From NCBI RefSeq assembly GCF_900106035.1, contig NZ_FNUC01000004.1:3658548-3722547 (forward strand): a stretch of 64,000 nucleotides of DNA, in the 5' to 3' direction. The notes beneath the pieces were generated by a model that saw only the letters and a program-made list of their open reading frames with translations, ran no database searches and was not told the DNA's origin. This stretch comes from Jiangella alba (GTDB taxonomy: Bacteria > Actinomycetota > Actinomycetes > Jiangellales > Jiangellaceae). Shown piece after piece: positions 34,554 through 42,478 of this stretch (positions are counted from its first letter, which is position 1; each line of letters begins with the position of its first letter). The translations under genes and the position numbers were made by a program.

Positions 34554-35743
34554 GCGGCGAGCGCATCGTCGCCGTCCGCACGTACCTGGACGAGGAGCGG
34601 CCGCGGCCGCGGGAGGAGCCGTCCGGCGAGCGGCCGGTGCACTGGTTGCAGGGCAAGGTCGCCAACCCGATGACGAAGTACGCGGAGTTCCGCGACAACC
34701 GGTCGGCCGCGATCGGGCCGCTGGCGAACGAGCGGGTGCTCGTCGAGGTCGAGAGCGCCGACGGCAACGTCGGCTACGCCACGACGTCCGGCGGCCTGCC
34801 GACGGCGGCCATCGTCGAGCAGCACCTCGAGTACCTGGTGGTGGGGGAGCGCGCGTCCGCGCACAGCCGCATCTGGGACCGGATGTTCAACAGCACGCTG
34901 CTCTACGGCCGCAAGGGGCTCGTGCTGCACGCGATCTCGGCCGTGGACATCGCGATCTGGGACCTGCACGGCCGGATCACCGGGCTGCCGGTGCACGCGC
35001 TGCTCGGCGGCAAGATCCGCGACGCGGTCCGCGTCTACGCGACCGGCCCGGAGCCGTCCACCGCCCGTGACCTCGGCTTCGCCGGCGCCAAGCTGCCGTT
35101 GACGTACGCGCCGTGCGAGGGCGAGGCCGGGTTCCGGGCCAACGTCGACATCGCCGCGCAGGCGCGGGCGGCGCTGCCCGACGACTTCCCGATCATGTAC
35201 GACTGCTGGATGGCGCTGGACGTCGACTACGCCGTCCGGCTCGCGCACGAGGTGGCCGGCCTCGGCGTCGCGTGGATCGAGGAGCCGCTGCCGCCGGACG
35301 ACTACGCCGGGTTGCGCCGCCTGCGCGACCGGATGCCGCCGGCGATGCGGCTCGCGACCGGCGAGCACGAGTACATCGCGAAGGGCTTCCGCCTACTCTG
35401 CGAGGCCGGCGTCGACGTCGTCCAGCCGGACCCGGCCTGGTGCGGCGGGCTGACCGAGCTGGTGCAGATCTCGGCGGTCGCCCAGACCTTCGGCGTCACC
35501 GTCATCCCGCACGTCGGCGGCATGCCCGCGTACCACTTCGTCGCGACCCGGCCCGACGGCGACCTCGCCGAGTTCCCGGTGCTGTCCCACGACGGCGGCA
35601 CGGTGACCGGCCAGCACGCACCGCTGTTCTCCGGCGAGGTGCTGCCCGTCGACGGCTGGATCACGCCGAACGACGAGCCCGGGTTCGGCCTCACCCTCGA
35701 CGCTGACGTGCCGCTGCGGCGAGCCCTGCCCGTACGCGGATGA
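34550..35743 (+). CDS. rhmD: L-rhamnonate dehydratase, enolase superfamily
   Basis: This 397-residue enzyme of the mandelate racemase/enolase superfamily dehydrates L-rhamnonate to 2-keto-3-deoxy-L-rhamnonate. It follows E. coli RhmD closely: VANPMTKYAEFRDNRS, SAVDIAIWDLHGRITGLPVH, the metal ligands in MYDCWMALD, WIEEPLPPDDY and TGEHEY, then QPDPAWCGGLTELVQISA and the active-site His in VIPHVGG. It starts in an ATGA overlap with rhaEW and is the last gene of the 13-kb operon. No rhamnose dehydrogenase or rhamnonolactonase gene is present here, so how its substrate arises is unclear. The 3' end overlaps the convergent VanZ-like gene by 53 bp. Confidence 0.88.
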   Translation: MSGERIVAVRTYLDEERPRPREEPSGERPVHWLQGKVANPMTKYAEFRDNRSAAIGPLANERVLVEVESADGNVGYATTSGGLPTAAIVEQHLEYLVVGERASAHSRIWDRMFNSTLLYGRKGLVLHAISAVDIAIWDLHGRITGLPVHALLGGKIRDAVRVYATGPEPSTARDLGFAGAKLPLTYAPCEGEAGFRANVDIAAQARAALPDDFPIMYDCWMALDVDYAVRLAHEVAGLGVAWIEEPLPPDDYAGLRRLRDRMPPAMRLATGEHEYIAKGFRLLCEAGVDVVQPDPAWCGGLTELVQISAVAQTFGVTVIPHVGGMPAYHFVATRPDGDLAEFPVLSHDGGTVTGQHAPLFSGEVLPVDGWITPNDEPGFGLTLDADVPLRRALPVRG

Positions 35744-36224
35744 TCGACCACGCGAGCAGCGCACCGGCCACCGCGCCGATGGTGTTCATCTCCCAGTCCG
35801 TCGTGTCGCAGGCCCGGCCGATGGCGGGGACCAGCGCCTGAACCGTCTCGATCACCGCCGAGCCGGCCGACGCCGCCGCGGCGACCACGACCGGTCGCCG
35901 CGTCAGCAGGGTGGCGAAGAACGCGACGGGCAGCAGCAGCGCGATGTTCGCCAGCGTCTCGACGCCGCCCAGCGACGGCCAGGCGAACTGGACGGTGCAG
36001 GTCCGCTCGGGCTGCGCCCCACCCGGCGTCAGCGTCAGTGCCAACGCCGCGACCACCGCGGCCGCGGCCAGCCAGCGCGTGACCTGCACGCCACGGTCAC
36101 CGGTCCGGAGCAGGATGGTGCCCACCAGCAGGCAACCGGCCAGCAGCAGCGCGAACACGATCGGCACCGCCCACGAATGCTCCACCAGGAACGTCGAGAT
36201 CACGCTGCGGAGTATGCCGGACAC
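35691..36224 (-). CDS. VanZ-like family membrane protein
   Basis: This 177-residue protein has four to five membrane helices and the VanZ-family pattern: an N-terminal helix pair, LTPGGAQ, ETLANIALLLPVAFFATLL and the conserved SAVIETVQALVPAIGRACDTTDWEMNTIGAVAGALLAW (Q..DxxD..xNTxGxxxG). VanZ itself gives low-level teicoplanin resistance, but the family is wide and mostly uncharacterised, and this gene lies 26 kb from the van cluster. The start is GTG at 36222-36224. It is convergent with the dehydratase gene and overlaps it. Confidence 0.82.
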   Translation of the reverse strand: MSGILRSVISTFLVEHSWAVPIVFALLLAGCLLVGTILLRTGDRGVQVTRWLAAAAVVAALALTLTPGGAQPERTCTVQFAWPSLGGVETLANIALLLPVAFFATLLTRRPVVVAAAASAGSAVIETVQALVPAIGRACDTTDWEMNTIGAVAGALLAWSIIRVRAGLAAAARQRRG

Positions 36225-36274
36225 CCGCCGCCGCCCGCCGCCGTTCAGCGCATCGCCCGCCGGACCTCGCCCGC

Positions 36275-36328
36275 CGGACGTGGGACGTGGGAAGTCGGAA
36301 GTCGGACGTGGGAGTCGGACGTCGGACG
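36275..36328. repeat. Degenerate short tandem repeat (GGACGTGGGA / AGTCGGA units)
   Basis: About 54 bp consist of overlapping variants of GTCGGACGTGGGA: GGACGTGGGACGTGGGAAGT, then CGGAAGTCGGACGTGGGAGT, then CGGACGTCGGACG. It has no protein-coding interpretation that I can support. It directly abuts the REP-like hairpin. Confidence 0.6.
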
Positions 36329-36358
36329 CTGTCGGTGCCCGCCCGTAGGGTGGGCACC
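36325..36358. repeat. REP-like hairpin element, copy 1
   Basis: GGTGCCCGCCC (36334-36344) pairs with GGGTGGGCACC (36348-36358) around a 3-base loop with a single G-T pair. The segment 36325-36355 recurs in inverse orientation at 51020-51050 with 30 of 31 identical bases. A second small hairpin (CCCTC-CCTA-GAGGG) follows immediately. This is the profile of a dispersed extragenic palindrome. Confidence 0.65.
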
Positions 36359-36491
36359 CTCCCTAGAGGGGCGGGTCATACCTACCCCAACGCGACGCTC
36401 GCGCAACGACCTCGTTGGCCCGCGCCACTTCGCGCCCCCGTCGCCGGTCCCAGGCCAGCTGCCGGGCGACGTGCCCCGGCTCCCGCATCAT

Positions 36492-36539
36492 GATCATCCA
36501 GGTTTTGGGGTGCTATCACGCCCCAAAACCTGGATGATC
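36492..36539. repeat. 48-bp perfect hairpin, 19-bp arms
   Basis: GATCATCCAGGTTTTGGGG (36492-36510) is the exact complement of CCCCAAAACCTGGATGATC (36521-36539), separated by a 10-base loop. The arms are much less GC-rich than the genome. Symmetry, AT content and intergenic position suggest a mobile or dispersed palindromic unit or a strong bidirectional terminator. Confidence 0.65.
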
Positions 36540-36730
36540 TTGGAGCAGCACCGGCCAGCGAGCGGCCAGCGAGTGATGATCCGAGCGGAGCCGGTCGCCA
36601 CACCCGAGGCGGCCAGTGAGCGGCCAGCGGACCGGGACCAACAGCGGAGCCGGTAGCCGATCCCACCCAGCGAGGGTGAGAGGCCGGCGGAGCTGAGGTG
36701 GCACAGGGGTAGGAGCCGGGCCCATTGTTC

Positions 36731-36869
36731 GGCCGGCCCCCTGACGCTGCTTGAACGGGGGCGCGGGCGGCCGGGTCAAGCGGTCCGCCGCTGCGCGAAG
36801 CGCCCCAATAGAGGTCCGCTTGAGGCGGCCTCCCGCGCCCCCGACACTGGAAGCAGCAGGGGGCAGGCC
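36731..36869. repeat. 139-bp imperfect palindrome
   Basis: The segment folds back on itself end to end. The outer arms GGCCGGCCCCCTG / CAGGGGGCAGGCC pair with one mismatch, a middle pair is GCTGCTT / AAGCAGC, and the inner 27-bp arms (36757-36783 and 36816-36842) match at 24 of 27 positions around a 32-base centre. Such a structure resembles a small MITE-like element. No target-site duplication is obvious. Confidence 0.55.
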
Positions 36870-36915
36870 AACGGTATGAACCAAGCCAACGAGAGCCCAG
36901 CCGACGGACCAAGGC

Positions 36916-37611
36916 TCAGCCGAGCATCGTCCAGGGCACGCGGTGGCGGAGGTCGGTCATCAGGTCCGCGAGCGCCATCGCGCCCTGCGGCGTGAGCGGC
37001 CCCGGTAGCACCGCCATCAGCTCGGCCGGCTCGAAGACGACGATGGCGGCGGCGGCGCGGGGGTCGGTGGCCAGCCAGGTGGTCAGCGGCGGGCGCAGCA
37101 CGAGCCGGGCGAAGTCGGGGGCGCCGGTGCTGACGTGGAAGGCGGCGTCGAAGCGGGGGTCGCCCACCTCGAGGTCGCGCCGCAGCGCCGTCGCCCACGA
37201 CAGCCGCTGCGGCGCCAGGCGCAGCTCCGGGCCGGGCACCGGGCGCGGCACCAGCAGCACCGTGTACTCGGGCGTGCGCGTCGACACCTCGAACGTCTCC
37301 GCGTGTTGCCGCGGCGGCGGGCGGCGCACCTGGAACGCCTGGAACGGCACGTCGCGCAGGGTGCCGTCGAGGTGGAAATCGACGTACACCAGCGGGTCGC
37401 CGACGATGTCGTTGATGCTCGGCGCCCGGGCCGGCAGGTTCGGCTCGGTGCGGCCGAACCGCATGCCGTTGACGGCGGCGAATTCGGCCATGACGCCGGC
37501 CGTGGCCGCCAGCCGGCGCCGCTTGCGCCGCCGGATCGGGACCAGGACGGCCAGCGCGACCAGGAACGCGACGAGCACCAGCAGCAGCGCGACCGCCCCG
37601 CCGGTGCTCAC
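36916..37611 (-). CDS. Hypothetical membrane-anchored protein
   Basis: I do not recognise a family for this 231-residue protein. It has one N-terminal membrane helix (about 5-24, GGAVALLLVLVAFLVALAVLV) followed by a strongly basic stretch (RRRKRRR), so the remaining domain should face the cytoplasm. That domain is an alpha-beta mixture with a conserved-looking DFHLDGTLRDVPFQAFQV region and a long C-terminal helix. The ATG at 37609-37611 is used. It reads in the same direction as, and 59 bp downstream of, the CDF exporter gene and may share its transcript. No function is offered. Confidence 0.6.
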   Translation of the reverse strand: MSTGGAVALLLVLVAFLVALAVLVPIRRRKRRRLAATAGVMAEFAAVNGMRFGRTEPNLPARAPSINDIVGDPLVYVDFHLDGTLRDVPFQAFQVRRPPPRQHAETFEVSTRTPEYTVLLVPRPVPGPELRLAPQRLSWATALRRDLEVGDPRFDAAFHVSTGAPDFARLVLRPPLTTWLATDPRAAAAIVVFEPAELMAVLPGPLTPQGAMALADLMTDLRHRVPWTMLG

Positions 37612-37670
37612 CGGCCCGCCGCCGGGGGCACCGAGGCGGCGGCGGGCTGGTGGACGAGCACCGGGTCAGC

Positions 37671-38840
37671 CTAGAGGCCGCGCGCCTCCTGGTAGGCACG
37701 GCGCGCCTCGGGGGAGCTGTGGTGGTGGGTCAGCTCGTGCGCCTCGGGTGGGGTGACGCCGCCGTAGGTGGGGTGGATGTGCACGCTGACGTCGTTGAGG
37801 TGCGGGATGGTGTGCAGCAGCTCGTGGTGCGCCTCCTCGGCCAGCTGGTGCCCGTCGGCGACGGTGAGGGTGGCGTCGACGCCGAGGGTGACCTGGGCCT
37901 CGAGGCGGTGGCCGCTCCAGCGGGCGCGGATCGCGTCGACGTAGTGGACGCCGGGGACGCGGGCCGCGACGCGGTGGATGTCGTCGACGAGGCCGGGCTC
38001 GACGCCGTCCATGAGGCGGCGGATGACCGACTTGCAGGACTCGACCAGGATCCACAGGATCGCGACCGCGATGATCAGGCCGATGATCGCGTCGGCCTGA
38101 CGGAACCCGAGCCAGACGCCGATGACGCCGAGCACGACGGCGATGGAGGTGAAGCCGTCGGCGCGGGCGTGGTTGCCCTCGGCGATGAGAGCGGCTGAGC
38201 CGATCTTGCGGCCGATGCGGATGCGGTAGATCGCCACCAGCTCGTTGCCGAGCGCGCCGACGATGCCCGCGGCGAACACCCAGCCGAGGTTCGTCAGCTC
38301 ACGCGGGTTCACCAGCGCGTCGACCGACTCCCAGATGATCAGGCCGGCGGACAGCGCGATGACGGCGGCGATGAGCAGGCCGACCAGGTCCTCGGCGCGG
38401 CGGTAGCCGAACGGGTACTTCTTGGTGGGCGTGCGCCGGCCCAGCCGGAACGCGATCACCAGCGGGATCGTGGTGACGAGGTGGCCGAGGTTGTGCAGGG
38501 TGTCGGCGAGCAGCGCGATCGACCCGCTGATGGCGACGATGACGATCTGCAGGACGGCGGTGGCGCCCATGCCGCCGAGGCTGATCCAGGCGGCGCGGAT
38601 GCCCTCCTTGCTGGCCTCCTCGGCGGTCTGGATGGCCTCGGTGTGGTCGTGTGCGTGCGGCTTGAACATGTGGGTGACGCGGCCCCACAGGGTGACGCCG
38701 TCATGGCCGTGCCCGTGCCCATGACCGTGCCCGTGGCCGCTGGTCTCCGGCTCGGCCACGGTGGAGGGCGCACCGGGCTCGTCGTGCCCGTGGCCATGAC
38801 CGTGCCCATGCCCGTGGCCGTGTCCGTGCTCGTCGTTCAT
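37671..38840 (-). CDS. CDF family divalent metal cation exporter, histidine-rich N-terminus
   Basis: This 389-residue cation diffusion facilitator (CzcD/ZitB type) exports zinc, cobalt or cadmium by H+ antiport. The N-terminus carries two His-Gly repeat runs (about 5-19 and 36-47) and PHAHDH, a metal buffer seen in many members. Six membrane helices follow, with the metal site LLADTLHNLGH in helix 2 and NHARADGFTS in helix 5, then the cytoplasmic dimer domain (about 290-375). The ATG at 38838-38840 is the only start giving the usual length. Its upstream region contains an operator-like double repeat also found before the GntR gene at 49 kb. The metal is inferred, not shown. Confidence 0.9.
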   Translation of the reverse strand: MNDEHGHGHGHGHGHGHGHDEPGAPSTVAEPETSGHGHGHGHGHGHDGVTLWGRVTHMFKPHAHDHTEAIQTAEEASKEGIRAAWISLGGMGATAVLQIVIVAISGSIALLADTLHNLGHLVTTIPLVIAFRLGRRTPTKKYPFGYRRAEDLVGLLIAAVIALSAGLIIWESVDALVNPRELTNLGWVFAAGIVGALGNELVAIYRIRIGRKIGSAALIAEGNHARADGFTSIAVVLGVIGVWLGFRQADAIIGLIIAVAILWILVESCKSVIRRLMDGVEPGLVDDIHRVAARVPGVHYVDAIRARWSGHRLEAQVTLGVDATLTVADGHQLAEEAHHELLHTIPHLNDVSVHIHPTYGGVTPPEAHELTHHHSSPEARRAYQEARGL

Positions 38841-38867
38841 CTCTGCGACGCTCCCCAGGAGTTGGCA

Positions 38868-38906
38868 CTGTGATACATCACAGGCAACGTTATCTGAAAC
38901 ATCACA
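38868..38906 (-). promoter_or_regulatory. Operator-like repeats in front of the CDF gene
   Basis: A palindrome CTGTGAT-AC-ATCACAG (38868-38883) is followed by GTTATCTGAAACATCACA (38889-38906). The same two-part arrangement occurs at 49844-49879 with 29 of 37 aligned bases identical. Read on the minus strand, the conserved GATAAC/GGTAAC could be a -10 box at the same distance from both start codons. The binding protein is unknown. Confidence 0.55.
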
Positions 38907-38944
38907 CGGGCGGAAGGTGCTGGGCCGAACTGGAGCCGGTGCGG

Positions 38945-40123
38945 TCAGGAGGCGGGCGCGAGGCGGGTGGCGAGGACGAGCGCCGCGTGCGCGCCCAGCC
39001 GCCCGGTGCCGGACGACCAGGAGCTGCCGACGAGGTCGCGGATCTTGTCCATGCGGTAGTAGAGCGTGGTGCGGTGGATGTGCAGCGCGGCCACGGTGGC
39101 CGCGGCGTCGCCGCCGGAGTCGAGGTAGGTGAGCAGCGTGGTGGCGAGCAGCCGGTGCTCCGGGCGCAGCAGCGGCGCGAGCGGCGGGTGCAGTTCGCGC
39201 GCGGTCGCGGCGGTCCACGGCAGCCCGAAGAGCAGCTGCCAGGCGCCCAGCTCGGACCAGCAGGCGAAGCCGTCGAACTCGCCGACCCGCTGGGCGACGT
39301 CGGCGGCGTAGGCGGCGCGGGCGAACGACGCGGCCGGCGACTCGCCGGGCAGCTGGTCGGCGAGGCCGACGGCGAGGGCGGGCTCGGCCGCGCGGGCCGT
39401 GCTCCAGAACCGCTCGCGCCAGGCGGCCGACGGCGGGCGCGGGCCGGCCCGGCTGACCACGGCGAGGTACCCGCCGACCGGCGCCACCAGCGCCGGCCCG
39501 ATCAGCTGGCGCAGCGCGACGGACCGGGTGACGGCGTGCCGGGCGGCCTCGGCGGTGTCGTCGTCGCCGTCGCGGAACCGGATGGCCGCGATGCGCAGTG
39601 ACGCGCCGGCGCCGAGGCGGTCCGGCCCGGTGACGGCGGCGAGCGCGGCGTCGCGGCGCTCGCGGTCGTCGCCGAACAGGCCGGCCAGCAGCGGGGTGTC
39701 CTGCGCCTGCAGGTCGTCGAGCTCGGCGGCGTTGTGGCGCAGCAGCTCGGTGATCGCCCGGGCGCCCTTGGTGGCCATGGTCAGCTCGGACGGCGTCACC
39801 GGCGGGTCGGCGTCGATCAGCCAGAGGAAGCCGTAGAGGTCCGAGCCGTCGCGCAGCGGCACCGCGATGCGCGGCAGCGTGCGCAGCTCGGCGCTGTCGG
39901 GGATGTGGACGGGGTCGACGGCGTGGTCGATGCCGAACGTGCGGACGTGCGCGACGATGGCGGCGTCGGCCCGGCGGGCGAGGACGCTGTCGATGCGGGG
40001 CGGGTCGATGGCGCCGTAGTGGGCGCTGGCCGCCAGCAGCTGGATGGCGACGTCGTCGACCGCCACCGAGCGCTGCAGCTCGGTGGCGAGGTCGTCGACG
40101 AGCTGTTGCAGCTCATCGAGCAT
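38945..40123 (-). CDS. PucR family transcriptional regulator
   Basis: This 392-residue regulator has the CdaR/PucR architecture. The N-terminal half is a GAF-like sensory region with AIQLLAASAHYGAIDPPRID and FGIDHAVDPVHIPD. A central domain of unknown ligand follows, and the C-terminal HTH_30 reads LLTYLDSGGDAAATVAALHI then HRTTLYYRMDKIRDLVG. PucR-type proteins control purine, amine and amino-acid catabolism. It is divergent from the FAD oxidase-ABC operon across 141 bp that contain a 20-bp palindrome, so regulation of that operon is likely. Start ATG 40121-40123. Confidence 0.86.
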   Translation of the reverse strand: MLDELQQLVDDLATELQRSVAVDDVAIQLLAASAHYGAIDPPRIDSVLARRADAAIVAHVRTFGIDHAVDPVHIPDSAELRTLPRIAVPLRDGSDLYGFLWLIDADPPVTPSELTMATKGARAITELLRHNAAELDDLQAQDTPLLAGLFGDDRERRDAALAAVTGPDRLGAGASLRIAAIRFRDGDDDTAEAARHAVTRSVALRQLIGPALVAPVGGYLAVVSRAGPRPPSAAWRERFWSTARAAEPALAVGLADQLPGESPAASFARAAYAADVAQRVGEFDGFACWSELGAWQLLFGLPWTAATARELHPPLAPLLRPEHRLLATTLLTYLDSGGDAAATVAALHIHRTTLYYRMDKIRDLVGSSWSSGTGRLGAHAALVLATRLAPAS

Positions 40124-40135
40124 GCGTGCCTCGCG

Positions 40136-40155
40136 GACTCGACATCTGTCGAGTC
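40136..40155. promoter_or_regulatory. Palindrome GACTCGACA-TC-TGTCGAGTC upstream of the PucR gene
   Basis: Perfect 9-bp arms are separated by two bases, 12 bp upstream of the PucR start and 109 bp from the divergent oxidase start. It is the only strong dyad in this intergenic region and a good candidate for PucR autoregulation. Confidence 0.55.
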
Positions 40156-40264
40156 TAAGGCCGCGAGATTGCGACGTTCGGGTGCGGACCGGACGGATTC
40201 CCGCGCCCTAGGTTGTCCGGCACGACAGTCCGGCAGCGACGCCGGCGACCGACGGGAGACGCCC

Positions 40265-41455
40265 ATGGCGGACCGGTACCGGGTGATCGTGGTGGGATGC
40301 GGCGCGATCGGGGCCGCCACCGCCTACTGGCTGAGCCGGCGTCTCGGCGGCGACGTCCTGGTGCTGGAGCAGTTCGACCTCGGCCATTCGCGGGGCGCGT
40401 CGGAGGACCACTCGCGCGTCATCCGGCACACGTACACCCGCACCGCCTACACGACGCTCACCCCGGCGGCGTACCAGAGCTGGAGCATCGTCGAGCAGGC
40501 CACCGGGCTGCGGCTGGTGCAGCGGACCGGCGGGCTGATCCTGGCGTCGGAGGACGCCCCGTCGATCTCGTTCGTCGACGACACCGTCGCCGCGATGGCC
40601 GCGACGAACCTCCCGCACGAGGAGCTGGGCGCCGCCGACGTCATGCGCCGCTGGCCGCAGTGGCGGCTGGAGCCGCACCACCGCGGCGTACTGGACCCGG
40701 AGGCCGGGGTGCTCGACATCCGCCAGGCGACCGCCGCGCACGTCGCGCTCAGCCGCGACAACGGCGTCACGATCGTGCCGAACGCGCCGGTGACGGGCCT
40801 GACGGAGACGGCGGGCGGGGTCGAGGTCGCGATCGCCGACGGCCGCCGCTTCAGCGCCGACCGGCTGGTGCTCAGCGGCGGCGCCTGGAACCCGGAGCTG
40901 CTGGAGCTGCTGGGCACCCGGCTGCCGATCACGCTCACCGAGGAGCAGGTGACGTACTTCGCCACCCCCAAGGTGCGCGAGTTCACCCCGGACCGCTTCC
41001 CGGTGTTCGGCTTCATCGACGACGACAGCCGGCTCTACTACGGGCTGCCGGTGTACGGCGAGGTCGCGGTGAAGGCCGGGCTGGACGGCGTCGGGCCGGA
41101 GGTCACCAGCGAGACGCGGACGTACCGGACCGACCCGGGCCGGGTCGACGAGGTCCGCCGGTTCCTGGGCCGGCACCTGCCGGCCGCCGTCGGGCCGGAG
41201 TTGTACTCGCGGGTCTGCTGCTACGACTTCCCGCCGGACCGCGACTTCATCGCCGACTACGTCCCCGGCCACGAACGCGTGCTGGTCTGCGCCGGAGCCG
41301 GCCACGCGGGCAAGTTCGCCGGGCTGCTCGGCCGGGTGCTCACCGAGCTGGCGCTCGACGGCGTCAGCCGGTTCCCGGTCGAGGCCTTCCGGGCCGACCG
41401 ACCGGCCCTCTACTCTTCGGCCCCAATGCAGGTCAGCCGCTCCAACTCGATGTGA
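40265..41455 (+). CDS. FAD-dependent amine oxidase of the sarcosine/N-methyl amino acid oxidase type
   Basis: This 396-residue flavoenzyme of the DAO superfamily has the FAD-binding loop VVGCGAIGAATAYWLS near residue 8 and the family motif FDLGHSRGASEDHSRVIRHT. VCCYDFPPDRDFIADY near 317-332 contains Cys319 at the position of the covalent-flavin cysteine of monomeric sarcosine oxidase, and a final GAGHAGKFAGLLGRVLTELA follows. It probably oxidises a secondary amine or N-substituted amino acid to an imine with H2O2. It heads the operon with the peptide-type importer and follows a GGGAG ribosome site. The substrate is unknown. Confidence 0.85.
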   Translation: MADRYRVIVVGCGAIGAATAYWLSRRLGGDVLVLEQFDLGHSRGASEDHSRVIRHTYTRTAYTTLTPAAYQSWSIVEQATGLRLVQRTGGLILASEDAPSISFVDDTVAAMAATNLPHEELGAADVMRRWPQWRLEPHHRGVLDPEAGVLDIRQATAAHVALSRDNGVTIVPNAPVTGLTETAGGVEVAIADGRRFSADRLVLSGGAWNPELLELLGTRLPITLTEEQVTYFATPKVREFTPDRFPVFGFIDDDSRLYYGLPVYGEVAVKAGLDGVGPEVTSETRTYRTDPGRVDEVRRFLGRHLPAAVGPELYSRVCCYDFPPDRDFIADYVPGHERVLVCAGAGHAGKFAGLLGRVLTELALDGVSRFPVEAFRADRPALYSSAPMQVSRSNSM

Positions 41456-41479
41456 GAGCCGGATGAAGGCGAGGGACCG

Positions 41480-42478
41480 ATGAGCGAGATGCCGAGAAGA
41501 CGGCGGCGACTGGGCCGGGTGCCGCGCCGGATCCTGCACATGCTGGTGACGCTGTGGGTGGCGAGCCTGCTGGTGTGGTCGCTGCTCGCGCTGGCGCCGG
41601 GCGACCCGGCCCGGCGGGTGCTGAACGGGCGCGGCGTCGTCGACCCGACCGACGCGCAGCTCGCGGCCGAACGGCTCGCCCTCGGCCTGGACCGGCCCGC
41701 GTGGGAGCGGTACCTGGACTGGCTCGGCGGCGCGGTGCGCGGCGACTTCGGCCAGTCCTGGCGCACCGGCCGGCCGATCAGCGACGAGCTGGCCGTGTAC
41801 CTCCCCGCGACGATCAACCTCACCCTCGCGGCGCTGCTGATCGCGCTGGCGGTCGCGCTGCCGCTGGGCCTGCTCGGCGCGGCGACGGCGGGCCGCTGGC
41901 CGGACGCCGTCATCCGGGTCGCGACGCTGGTGATGGTGTCGACGCCGGCGTTCGTCATCGGCGTCGTGCTGCTCTACGTCGTGGTGCTGCGCTGGGGCGC
42001 CGGCAACGTCGTCGCGGACGGCACGTGGTCGAACGCGTGGCTGCCGGCGATCACGCTGGCGGCCTGGCCGGCGGCGTCGTGGGCGCGGATCCTGCGGGCC
42101 GGCCTGCTGGAGTCGATGTCGGCCACCTACCTGCACGTGTCCGAGGCGCGCGGCGCCGGGCGGCTGCGGCTGCTCGTGACGCACGCCCTGCCGAACGCGT
42201 CGGTGCCGTTCCTGGCCGTGTTCGGCGTCAGCGTCGGCTGGCTGCTGGCCGGCGCGCCGGTGGTCGAGACGGTGTTCACCTGGCCGGGCATCGGCCGCTA
42301 CACCGTCGAGTCGATCATCGCCCGCGACGTGCCCGTCGTGCAGGCGTTCACGATGCTGGCCGTGCTGCTGTTCGTGCTGAGCAGCCTGGCCGTCGACCTC
42401 CTCTCGACGGCGATCGACCCGCGGCTGCGCGAGCGCGGCCGGCCGGCCGGATCGATGGCGGGGGAGGCGGCGCGATGA
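41480..42478 (+). CDS. Peptide/opine-type ABC transporter permease (DppB-like)
   Basis: This 332-residue permease has six helices, LVWSLLALAPGDPARRVL after the first helix, the DppB-type loop SWRTGRPISDELAVYLPATI and the EAA-like motif YLHVSEARGAGRLRLL. It is the first membrane subunit of importer 1 (41480-46577). It starts 24 bp after the oxidase stop and overlaps the next permease by 4 bp. The substrate is presumably the amine or modified amino acid handled by the flanking enzymes. Confidence 0.9.
   Translation: MSEMPRRRRRLGRVPRRILHMLVTLWVASLLVWSLLALAPGDPARRVLNGRGVVDPTDAQLAAERLALGLDRPAWERYLDWLGGAVRGDFGQSWRTGRPISDELAVYLPATINLTLAALLIALAVALPLGLLGAATAGRWPDAVIRVATLVMVSTPAFVIGVVLLYVVVLRWGAGNVVADGTWSNAWLPAITLAAWPAASWARILRAGLLESMSATYLHVSEARGAGRLRLLVTHALPNASVPFLAVFGVSVGWLLAGAPVVETVFTWPGIGRYTVESIIARDVPVVQAFTMLAVLLFVLSSLAVDLLSTAIDPRLRERGRPAGSMAGEAAR

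Larger units (their letters stand above)
36225..36915. other. 690-bp non-coding region with several palindromic repeats
   Basis: No convincing gene lies between the VanZ-like start and the stop of the membrane-protein gene; the open frames here lack family similarity and ribosome sites. The region contains, in order: a degenerate tandem repeat (36275-36328), a REP-like hairpin shared with 51020-51050 (36325-36358), a perfect 19-bp-arm hairpin (36492-36539) and a 139-bp imperfect palindrome (36731-36869). It must also hold the promoter of the VanZ-like gene. Confidence 0.7.

Noticed and set aside
35691..36224. VanZ-like gene as a member of the vancomycin cluster
   Set aside because: It lies 26 kb away, has no copy of the VanR-box block upstream, and the VanZ family is widespread outside resistance clusters.
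36382..36912. A 176-codon open frame in the 36-kb intergenic region
   Set aside because: It overlaps two palindromic repeats, has no family similarity or ribosome site, and its open state follows from base composition.
38700..38832. GTGCCCGTGGCC-type tandem repeat as a DNA repeat element
   Set aside because: It encodes the His-Gly metal-binding runs of the CDF exporter and is explained by protein function.
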